DNA of 9,309 nt from an uncultured Clostridia bacterium (GTDB taxonomy: Bacteria; Bacillota; Clostridia; Oscillospirales; Ruminococcaceae): positions 1 to 9,309 of the forward strand of contig CALATN010000253.1 of the NCBI GenBank assembly GCA_937891895.1. The letters run 5' to 3'. The notes below the pieces were generated by a model. That model did no database searches, was not told the DNA's origin, and was given only the letters and a program-made list of their open reading frames with translations. Both the position numbers and the translations under genes were made by a program. Positions 1 through 5,977 of the stretch are shown here, in pieces. The first letter of the stretch is position 1, and every line of letters begins with the position of its first letter.

Positions 1-9
1 GGAGGGAGT

Positions 10-46
10 TTGAGGGATGACCCTTTTTCAAAAGGGTCTCCCTCAA
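10..46. repeat. Intergenic inverted repeat (long hairpin)
   Basis: An 8-bp outer arm (TTGAGGGA, 10-17, with TCCCTCAA, 39-46) surrounds an inner perfect arm (ACCCTTTT, 20-27, with AAAAGGGT, 30-37). The inner loop is TC and there is a small asymmetric bulge (TG against C). No T-run follows on either strand, so it does not look like a standard terminator. It lies just upstream of the rightward promoter. It could be a dispersed palindromic element or the end of one that begins outside the window. It could also be a structured 3' end of an upstream gene that is not visible here. The structure is read directly; the repeat-family idea is inference. Confidence 0.6.
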
Positions 47-88
47 TAGGTCTCCGCAATCTCCCCGTTAAATTCCAATTTATCTGAC

Positions 89-117
89 TTTACTTTCCTT
101 TCAGAAAGTGGTATAAT
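89..117 (+). promoter_or_regulatory. Sigma-A promoter of the NifX/NifB-like gene
   Basis: A perfect -10 hexamer TATAAT (112-117) is preceded after 17 bases by TTTACT (89-94), which matches 4 of 6 positions of the -35 consensus. Transcription should start near 124, giving a short leader of about 30 bases. The leader contains the ribosome site GAAAGGA (139-145), spaced 9 bases before the ATG at 155. Confidence 0.75.
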
Positions 118-154
118 TACATTATACAATCACTTTTTGAAAGGATATGTTTTT

Positions 155-556
155 ATGCGTATTGCGGTAACTTATGAAAACGGACAGATTTTTCAGCATT
201 TCGGTCACACTGAGCAGTTCAAGATTTATGACATTGCTGACAATAAAATCGTAGGTGAAAAAATTGTTCCCACACTTGGAAGCGGTCACGGTGCACTTGC
301 GGGCTTTCTGACAATGAACAGCGTTGACATTCTTATCTGCGGCGGTATCGGCGGGGGAGCTCAGACTGCTCTTGCTCAGGCAGGTATCAGGCTTTTCGGC
401 GGAGTGAATGGCAGTGCTGATGAGGCAGTAAAGGCTTATCTTGCAGGAAATCTCGGCTACAATCCGAATGTTATGTGCAATCACCACAGTCACGGTGAAG
501 GTCACACCTGCGGGGATCACGGCGACGGACATTCCTGCGGAAGCTGTCACCACTAA
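155..556 (+). CDS. NifX/NifB-like FeMo-cofactor-family protein with His/Cys-rich tail
   Basis: This 133-residue cytoplasmic protein belongs to the dinitrogenase iron-molybdenum cofactor biosynthesis family (Pfam Nitro_FeMo-Co). It starts with the family signature MRIAV, followed by HFGHTEQFKIYDI (residues 15-27) and the glycine-rich stretch ICGGIGGGAQTAL (61-73) with Cys62, then an FGG turn (81-83). The fold is known to carry iron-sulfur or FeMo precursor clusters in NifX, NafY and the NifB C-terminus. Most stand-alone copies in non-fixing Clostridia have no assigned role. After residue 107 comes a tail with four Cys (108, 119, 128, 131) and eight His, which should bind metal ions. The ATG at 155 is chosen over an in-frame TTG at 137 because GAAAGGA sits 9 bases before it, whereas the TTG precedes that ribosome site. 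It has its own promoter and terminator, so it is monocistronic. No nitrogenase gene is visible, so a part in nitrogen fixation should not be assumed. Confidence 0.9.
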   Translation: MRIAVTYENGQIFQHFGHTEQFKIYDIADNKIVGEKIVPTLGSGHGALAGFLTMNSVDILICGGIGGGAQTALAQAGIRLFGGVNGSADEAVKAYLAGNLGYNPNVMCNHHSHGEGHTCGDHGDGHSCGSCHH

Positions 557-567
557 GTTCATATTGC

Positions 568-607
568 AAAAAACAGATTGGAAGCGTTGTTTTCCAATCT
601 GTTTTTT
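568..607. terminator. Bidirectional rho-independent terminator between convergent genes
   Basis: A perfect 16-bp stem is formed by 568-583 (A6 then CAGATTGGAA) and 592-607 (TTCCAATCTG then T6), with the 8-base loop GCGTTGTT. The T-run lies 3' on the plus strand and the A-run gives a T-run 3' on the minus strand, so the same hairpin can end both transcripts. The stop codon of the leftward lipoprotein gene (606-608) overlaps the edge of the stem, so that operon has almost no 3' untranslated region before the terminator. Confidence 0.92.
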
Positions 608-1790
608 ATTCTATATATTCAATTACAAATGTCAGAATCCGATACTGTCCGTAGTAATCTGTCCAGCTGAGCATAATATTCTGCCCGTATTCAAGCCGTG
701 CCTTTTCAATAATAGGATTGAAAAGCGACTCATCCACAAGGTCATTCGTGCAGGAAAGCATTACATCCGTTGTATCAAACTTTACCATAGCGCTTGTTCT
801 TCCGTTCTGCACTGCGCTGAGAATTGCATTTTCAGAAGCAGTAAGAAGCTCCTCCCTTGAGGAAATATCCGTTCCCTCTCTTGAGAAGTAATTTTCAGCC
901 GTGCCGAAAGCCTGCGGAGGGTTGAATGGTGCAATGTCTATAATATGTGTATTCTTGATTACCGAATCCGTAACCATAAAATACTGATACAGGATAACAT
1001 CGGGAAAATGCTTATGAAGCTCATCTGTAGGCTTATCCCAGGTAACATCAACGTGATACCAGTTGCCGTCAAGCTTGACCATATTCCACATATGGGGCAC
1101 GTAGGTTTCTCCCGTTACAATCGCATTTTCAATCCCTGCAAGGTTGCAAAGATATGCAAAAGCCTTTGAGTAGCCCTCACAAAGCGCCTTTTTCTCAACA
1201 AGCGCACCGTAAACCGTATCGGCAAAAGCATAGGTCTTGTCGGTTTCACAGTTGAGTATCAGATAATCGTGAAAAAACTTCAGCTTTTCGTAATTGTCCA
1301 TATCGGGAGTAAGCTGAGCAACAATTTCCTGCGCCGCCTTTTCTGCCGCCATATTCATACTGCTTATTTCATCAGCAGTCATTCTGTATTTTACAACAAC
1401 ATCAAACCCGCCGTTATATTCCGTCCAGTATTTTGAAACGTGAGGATATGCAAGATTTTCTATTCTTATCGTTTTCAGTATTTTTTCATAAACACCTGCT
1501 TCCGTTGCAAGCGGCATTCTGTCCGTCAGCGTGCCAAGACTTTCAGTAATGCTGCCATACAGCTCCTGCTCCTCAGCGGTAAATCCGCTGCTGCAATAGT
1601 CCATAAGCATTCCCTCAGGGATATAGAAATCCGCAAAATCGTTTCCTATATCCTCGGGAATTTCTTCCTCCTGAAGCACGTACGTACCGTCAGAGAAAAT
1701 CTTGTAGCCATCATCCTCAGTATTCCCATCGGAACAGCCCGTAAGCAGTATACAAACCGCCGCCGCAGCTGCCGTCAAACGCTTCTGCAA
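606..1790 (-). CDS. Transglutaminase-domain lipoprotein, fifth copy (HMWN group)
   Basis: This 394-residue exported lipoprotein has a short signal peptide (MQKR, then an Ala-rich core) and lipobox LLTGC with lipidated Cys19. A roughly 50-residue acidic linker follows. A degenerate version of the shared helical module starts near residue 70 (FTAEEQELY). The transglutaminase/protease core has the full triad: Cys204 in ALCEGYSKAF, His233 in PHMWNMV and Asp248 in YHVDVTWD. A second Cys stands 11 residues after the nucleophile (Cys215). A C-terminal module of about 95 residues ends in TFVIEYIE. In transglutaminase-like proteins the Cys attacks a glutamine amide or a peptide bond; which applies here cannot be told. 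The start is TTG (1788-1790), supported by AAGGGGTG about 7 bases upstream and by the signal peptide beginning there; no in-frame ATG is better placed. It is the last gene of the operon, 61 bases after its neighbour and behind a hairpin, so its expression may be lower. Confidence 0.88.
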   Translation of the reverse strand: MQKRLTAAAAAVCILLTGCSDGNTEDDGYKIFSDGTYVLQEEEIPEDIGNDFADFYIPEGMLMDYCSSGFTAEEQELYGSITESLGTLTDRMPLATEAGVYEKILKTIRIENLAYPHVSKYWTEYNGGFDVVVKYRMTADEISSMNMAAEKAAQEIVAQLTPDMDNYEKLKFFHDYLILNCETDKTYAFADTVYGALVEKKALCEGYSKAFAYLCNLAGIENAIVTGETYVPHMWNMVKLDGNWYHVDVTWDKPTDELHKHFPDVILYQYFMVTDSVIKNTHIIDIAPFNPPQAFGTAENYFSREGTDISSREELLTASENAILSAVQNGRTSAMVKFDTTDVMLSCTNDLVDESLFNPIIEKARLEYGQNIMLSWTDYYGQYRILTFVIEYIE

Positions 1791-1823
1791 ATTCTATCAC
1801 CCCTTTCAGCTAAGTAAAGTCAA

Positions 1824-1845
1824 TAAGGGGCACAACTGCCCCTTA
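1824..1845 (-). other. Intergenic hairpin, possible attenuator or mRNA-stability element
   Basis: A perfect 9-bp stem (TAAGGGGCA, 1824-1832, with TGCCCCTTA, 1837-1845) has a 4-base loop. In the transcribed minus direction it is followed by ATTGACTTTACTT, which is T-rich but interrupted. It is therefore a poor intrinsic terminator and might allow partial read-through to the last lipoprotein gene, or mark an RNA-processing site. It lies in the 61-base gap between the stop at 1852 and the TTG start at 1790. Confidence 0.6.
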
Positions 1846-1851
1846 CCGTAA

Positions 1852-3348
1852 TTATTCTGTATAATCAAGGAAAAGCTTCACAACCATAGATGTCTTATCC
1901 TGACTGTAATTCACTGAACCTGTGTCATACTTCTTGGCAGCTGTTGCAGCACCGTCCTCGAAAATCCTAAGTGCCTGCTTCTGGCTTGGGTCAAAAAGTC
2001 TGTAAATAACATCCTCATAGGTTTCCTTTGAGGAGCACTTCACCTGAATTACAAAGCTTCCTTCCTTTGTAACCTCGGCAATCTGATTTGTCAGCATTGC
2101 CTTGGCGTCCTCCCAGCTGTCAGCCATAAGACCGTTCTTTATATAGTAATCACAGTCTGTAGCCGTTGCCTTCGGATATGTATAAATCTGCTCATAAACA
2201 CTGCGTGTATCCGCAAGCATTTCATCGGTTACGCAGAAATAATCATATCTTACATAACTGCCAAGCTCGGATTCCGTTACCGCATAGGTAATGTCTATAT
2301 TATACCACTGACCGTCGATTTTAACCATATTCCACATATGAGCCTCGCCGTCAGCGTCGCCTGTTACCGTAACAGTTTCAATTCCAACCTTGTCGCAAAG
2401 ATGTGAAAACGCCTTTGAGTAACCGCCGCAGATAGCCTTTCTGTCAACAAAAACGCCGTAGATATCACGGCAGTTTTCACCGCTTTCATCGTAAACAGCC
2501 GCAGAAGCAAGGTAATCATAAAAATATTTTACCTTGTCATATTCTGTCATATCCGCAGTTATTCCCTCAAGCACCTTTGTCACTTCATCATCAATTTTCT
2601 TCTGCATTTCAGCAATCTTCTCATCGCTGTACTTGTAGAAGATAACCGCTGAAGCGATCTTCTTTGTGCTGGTATTCATTGCGTACTGCATTTTTGTGTC
2701 AATGTAGAACAAAGCGTGTTCGTCATTATAAATCTGCTGATAAACCTCGCAGTATTCCTCCGCGGAAATATCCATTACAGTTGACAGGGGAACATCGGTT
2801 TTAAGCCTTTCAACCGCCGCAATTACAGCGTCATAGATATAAAGCTGCTTTTCGCTGAGCTGATTATAGCTGTAGGGACGGAGAATTTCGTCCGCTGTAT
2901 GCACTTTGCTGATAACCGTTTCCGCCGCAGAAGTATCCGCCTCAACAACACCTGTGCCTGTATTAGCCGCTGTCGCATCGGACGGATTTGTAGTCGGCTT
3001 CATTTCCGTTGAAGGGTCGCGGGCTGTTGAGCTTGTGTACTCAGAAATAGGAACGTTGGAAATATCCGTCGGCAGAGTAGGGGAGGTAGGCGCAGCCGAA
3101 GTTGTCGTAGCAAGCTCAGGGGTTGTTTCCGACGCAGCTGTGCGCTTTGTTTTTTCAGTTGTAACAACAGTCGGCTCGGGAGTCGTCGTAGTTTCCTCCG
3201 TTTCGCAGACTGCTGTGGGAGTTGTTGCCTCGGACAGAGTAACGGGAAGAGTATCCTCCCATTCAGGCTCCTTGTCACGGCACCCGCTCATCAGCAGGGC
3301 AGAAAGAACTGCCGCAGATAATAAAATCAAACCTTTGCCTTTTTTCAT
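1852..3348 (-). CDS. Transglutaminase-domain lipoprotein, fourth copy (HMWN group, divergent active-site surround)
   Basis: This 498-residue exported lipoprotein has signal peptide MKKGKG plus a hydrophobic core and lipobox LMSGC (Cys23). Residues about 41-145 form a Thr/Pro/Ser/Glu-rich low-complexity linker, likely extended and spanning the cell wall. The shared helical module begins near residue 160 (YSYNQLSEKQLYIYDAV) with a VYQQIYNDEHALFY motif. The core has Cys307 in AICGGYSKAF, His337 in EAHMWNMV and Asp352 in YNIDITY. The TWD that normally follows the Asp is replaced by TYA, and the residue after the Cys is Gly rather than Glu, Gln or Ile. Chemistry is probably retained, with altered substrate contacts. 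A second Cys (318) is 11 residues after the nucleophile. The C-terminal module (about 400-498) ends in VVKLFLDYTE. The ATG has AAAGGA about 9 bases upstream. Closest in motifs to the fifth copy; 23 bases after the third. Confidence 0.9.
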   Translation of the reverse strand: MKKGKGLILLSAAVLSALLMSGCRDKEPEWEDTLPVTLSEATTPTAVCETEETTTTPEPTVVTTEKTKRTAASETTPELATTTSAAPTSPTLPTDISNVPISEYTSSTARDPSTEMKPTTNPSDATAANTGTGVVEADTSAAETVISKVHTADEILRPYSYNQLSEKQLYIYDAVIAAVERLKTDVPLSTVMDISAEEYCEVYQQIYNDEHALFYIDTKMQYAMNTSTKKIASAVIFYKYSDEKIAEMQKKIDDEVTKVLEGITADMTEYDKVKYFYDYLASAAVYDESGENCRDIYGVFVDRKAICGGYSKAFSHLCDKVGIETVTVTGDADGEAHMWNMVKIDGQWYNIDITYAVTESELGSYVRYDYFCVTDEMLADTRSVYEQIYTYPKATATDCDYYIKNGLMADSWEDAKAMLTNQIAEVTKEGSFVIQVKCSSKETYEDVIYRLFDPSQKQALRIFEDGAATAAKKYDTGSVNYSQDKTSMVVKLFLDYTE

Positions 3349-3350
3349 TG

Positions 3351-3367
3351 CACGGTTCCTTTCCGTG
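3351..3367 (-). promoter_or_regulatory. Ribosome-binding site in a hairpin loop
   Basis: The 23-base gap between the third and fourth lipoprotein genes contains CACGG (3351-3355) and CCGTG (3363-3367), a 5-bp stem around a 7-base loop. On the minus strand the loop is AAAGGAA, which is the ribosome-binding site of the gene starting at 3348. An exposed site in a loop should still be accessible. The stem may set the efficiency of initiation or be melted by ribosomes finishing the upstream gene, whose stop lies at 3372-3374. The stem is read directly; regulation is inference. Confidence 0.4.
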
Positions 3368-3371
3368 GGAA

Positions 3372-4514
3372 TTATTCATCGCTCTCGTAAATCAGTGAAA
3401 TATGAACGATGCACAGGTCTTCATTGTTATGCTTGTATGCGGAACGGATTTTTGTTCCGTAGCGCTCGTTTGTGTCCTCGATGATATCCTTCATTTCTCC
3501 GCTGTCAAAAAGCCTTGCCATTGCGGCATAGAAAGCATTGACATCGGAAAATCTTACCTCAACCTCACGCTTGCCCATACTGCCTTTTTCCTTCACCTGT
3601 CTGACAAGCTCCTCAACGCCCGCCTCGGCATTGTCAAACATCAGACCTGCGCCGCTGAAATAGTTCAGCCTGTCAGATGTGCAAAGCGTATATCCGCTGT
3701 AAAGCGGGTCGGTAAAATGAGTTCTCCCCTCAATTTCGCTGTCCTTCACAAGCAGATAGTCGTGACGGACAAAATCGGGGTTGTTTCTTTCAATAATGGG
3801 GTCATCCCAGGTGCAGTCTGCGTTATACCATTCTCCGTCAAGGCGGATTTTGTTCCACGCGTGCGTATCGCCGTCAGCATTTGTTCCGCAGGCAACATAA
3901 TTAGGTATGCCTGCCTTGTTGCAGAGCAGAGCAAGCGCCGCCGCATAGCCCTCGCACTGACCGTAGCCCGTAACAAGGACACCGTAAGCGGAATTGACGT
4001 GCTGCTCCTCGGTTGAAAATTTACAGCCTGTAACAATCCTGTCGTGGAAATACACAACCTTATCGAAATCACTTGCCCCTGAAGGAAGCCCTCCGATGAT
4101 TGTGGAAGCGGCAAAATCCAGCTCCGCACGCTTCAGCTCAGCGTCCTCTCTTTCGTACAGATAATTCAGACGGAGAGTCGCAACCTCGCTTTCAGGCGCA
4201 TAGAAAATATTGCTGAGCCAGAAATACTGTCTTTCCTGAGAATAAACCAGCCTGTATATTTTTCTCACGGAATCACGGGGCGCAGGCGGATCAAAGCTCA
4301 CCGTTTCCTCAAAATTGAGCACGGCCTCCCTGACCTTGTCATAAAGCGCCTTTTCCTCCTCCGTTAGCTGAGCGTAAAGCGGAGAAACAAACTCCTCCTC
4401 TGTGTCCGCTGAAGGAACAATTTCCGTCGTTGTAGTATTCAGACTTTCATCAACCTTTGTGCAGCCCGACAGCAGCATTGCCGCCGCAAGGGCTGCGCAG
4501 ATTATTTTTTTCAT
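3372..4514 (-). CDS. Transglutaminase-domain lipoprotein, third copy (HAWN group, shortest linker)
   Basis: This 380-residue exported lipoprotein has signal peptide MKKIICAALAAAM and lipobox LLSGC (Cys18). Its linker is the shortest of the five: only about 31 residues separate the lipid anchor from the shared helical module (AQLTEEEKALYDKV, from residue 48), which includes IYRLVYSQERQYFW (86-99). The core has a complete triad: Cys187 in GQCEGYAAAL, His218 in DTHAWNKI and Asp233 in YNADCTWDDP. A second Cys (198) is 11 residues downstream. The C-terminal module (about 283-380) ends in IVHISLIYESDE. The ATG at 4512-4514 lies only 5 bases after the upstream TAA. No Shine-Dalgarno-like purine block is visible before it, so translation may depend on ribosomes terminating on the preceding gene. 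Function should match its paralogues: peptide cleavage or crosslinking at the membrane surface. The substrate is unknown. Confidence 0.9.
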   Translation of the reverse strand: MKKIICAALAAAMLLSGCTKVDESLNTTTTEIVPSADTEEEFVSPLYAQLTEEEKALYDKVREAVLNFEETVSFDPPAPRDSVRKIYRLVYSQERQYFWLSNIFYAPESEVATLRLNYLYEREDAELKRAELDFAASTIIGGLPSGASDFDKVVYFHDRIVTGCKFSTEEQHVNSAYGVLVTGYGQCEGYAAALALLCNKAGIPNYVACGTNADGDTHAWNKIRLDGEWYNADCTWDDPIIERNNPDFVRHDYLLVKDSEIEGRTHFTDPLYSGYTLCTSDRLNYFSGAGLMFDNAEAGVEELVRQVKEKGSMGKREVEVRFSDVNAFYAAMARLFDSGEMKDIIEDTNERYGTKIRSAYKHNNEDLCIVHISLIYESDE

Positions 4515-4519
4515 AGCAA

Positions 4520-5899
4520 TTACTGATAGATAACGTCAAACTCAATCAGCAGCATATTCTTGTTGCACTCGTCGCTAAGACCCTTTACGCCGTCAAATGT
4601 CTTGGAATAATCATTGTAGCTCATTCTTGCGTCAAAAATCTGGTCGTAAAGCTCAGCGGAAGCAACAGTGATCTGTGCTGTTCTGGAGCCGTCCTTTGCA
4701 GCTCTTTCAATTTCAGCCTTGATAGCAGCCTCAGCAGAAGCAAAGTCGCTGTAAACAAGACCATTCTTCACAAAATAGTTCTGAGCTGTTTCAGTACAAG
4801 CAGGCGGTGTGAAGTATGTAACATAATCACCGCTGGAAAGCTTCTTCTGGCTTCTGTGGAAGTGTGTGAGGTTATCGATATACTTGTCAGGAACAAGGAA
4901 ATAATTGTAGCGGATATTCTTGTAGTTTGCTGTCTTGAGGATAGGGTCATCCCATGTTGCGTCAAGGTTATACCATACGCCGTCAACGTCAACAACATTC
5001 CATGCGTGAGTCTGGCCTGCTTCTGTTTCGCCTGTTACAACCATACAGGAGATGCCTACCTTGTCACAGAGATACTGGATACCCTTTGCGTAACCGATAC
5101 ACTGGATATTACCCTGTGCCTCGCCGCTGCCGAAAGCGTTGTAGATAGAAGCATTGTATTCATAGCTTCCTTCCTCATTAAGCTCAAATGTAGAGTTGAG
5201 AACGAGGTAATCGTGGAAAACCTTCAGCTTTTCAAAGGTAGAGGACTTGCCGTTTGCTTCCGCAACAAGCTTGTCAGCAACAGCATCTATATCCTTCTGC
5301 ATCTGGTTGATTGTTGCTGAATCCTTTGTCAGATAGAAAAGCTTGCCGACCTTGATTTTTGAACCCATATAGAAAAGCTCAGGCTCCTGATTGTAAACAA
5401 GACCATAAACCTTAACCCATTCCTCAAGAGTGTAAGCGTCTTCAGCGCAAACCTTGTAGCGAAGGTCAACAACACCCTGATAAATAAGGTCATAAAGTTC
5501 CTTTTCTCTGTCGGTAAGAGTTTCATAAGCATAACGCACGCCTGCATTCTGACTTACATTTACCTGCGGCTTATCCTCGGAAGGCGTTGTCATAGCCGCA
5601 AGAATGTCATCCTCGCTGAGTGTTTCGGAGGAAGATGCTTCTGTGCCGCCCACTTCCTCTGTAATAACGTTGCCGCCTGCACCTGTAACAGCGTTGCCCT
5701 CGCCATCTGTAACAACTACAGTTTCCTTTGGCTCAGTCTGATTGAGGGAAGCACCGTTGTCATTGTATGCACCATCACCGATAACGTTGATTGAAACCGA
5801 AGTTTCTTCAGCTGCACCGTCACCGCCGCAGCCTGTTGCAAGCATTGAAGCAGCCATAAGTACAGCAAGAACGGCATATTTTTTTCTTGTATTCTTCAT
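4520..5899 (-). CDS. Transglutaminase-domain lipoprotein, second copy (HAWN group)
   Basis: This 459-residue exported lipoprotein has signal peptide MKNTRKKYAV plus a hydrophobic core and lipobox LATGC (Cys24), followed by Gly and acidic residues. The linker (about 25-120) differs in composition from the Thr-rich ones. It is rich in Gly, Asn, Val and Glu and has two imperfect 8-residue units, VTDGEGNA (63-70) and VTGAGGNV (71-78). The shared module begins at TLTDREKELYDLI (127) with VYGLVYNQEPELFY (164-177). The core triad is Cys267 in IQCIGYAKGI, His298 in QTHAWNVV and Asp313 in YNLDATWDDP. A second Cys is at 278. The C-terminal module (about 365-459) starts PPACTETAQNYF and ends LLIEFDVIYQ. 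Start ATG: GAAAGGA is spaced about 9 bases upstream. It is closest in motifs to the first copy (CMVVTG, PPACT). Lys codons are mainly AAG and the codon choice looks restricted, suggesting strong expression. Confidence 0.9.
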   Translation of the reverse strand: MKNTRKKYAVLAVLMAASMLATGCGGDGAAEETSVSINVIGDGAYNDNGASLNQTEPKETVVVTDGEGNAVTGAGGNVITEEVGGTEASSSETLSEDDILAAMTTPSEDKPQVNVSQNAGVRYAYETLTDREKELYDLIYQGVVDLRYKVCAEDAYTLEEWVKVYGLVYNQEPELFYMGSKIKVGKLFYLTKDSATINQMQKDIDAVADKLVAEANGKSSTFEKLKVFHDYLVLNSTFELNEEGSYEYNASIYNAFGSGEAQGNIQCIGYAKGIQYLCDKVGISCMVVTGETEAGQTHAWNVVDVDGVWYNLDATWDDPILKTANYKNIRYNYFLVPDKYIDNLTHFHRSQKKLSSGDYVTYFTPPACTETAQNYFVKNGLVYSDFASAEAAIKAEIERAAKDGSRTAQITVASAELYDQIFDARMSYNDYSKTFDGVKGLSDECNKNMLLIEFDVIYQ

Positions 5900-5938
5900 A
5901 GCAATTTTCCTTTCAGGTTAAATATGTAAATACGCACA

Positions 5939-5962
5939 GGGGCAGAGTGAAATATTCTCCCC
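5939..5962 (-). other. GC-rich hairpin in the 78-base gap between first and second lipoprotein genes
   Basis: GGGG (5939-5942) and AGA (5944-5946) can pair with TCT (5956-5958) and CCCC (5959-5962), leaving one bulged base and a 9-base loop. In the minus direction the following sequence is TGTGCGTATTTACATATTT, without a T-run next to the stem. It is therefore unlikely to terminate transcription. It may stabilise the 3' end of the upstream message segment. The rest of the gap (5900-5977) holds the ribosome site GAAAGGA of the gene starting at 5899; I see no convincing promoter. Confidence 0.35.
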
Positions 5963-5977
5963 GCCCCCGATTGAATT

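Noticed and set aside
137..154. In-frame TTG as start of the NifX/NifB-like gene
   Set aside because: The ribosome site GAAAGGA lies downstream of this TTG and is well spaced for the ATG at 155, where family members begin with MRIAV.
2906..3484. Plus-strand 192-codon open frame rich in Val and Ser
   Set aside because: It is the antisense reading of the Thr-rich linker of the fourth lipoprotein, and has no ribosome site, promoter or recognisable domain.
5900..5977. Internal promoter (minus-strand TTCACT then TACATA) before the second lipoprotein
   Set aside because: The hexamers match poorly and lie in a hairpin-forming gap; there is no strong -10.
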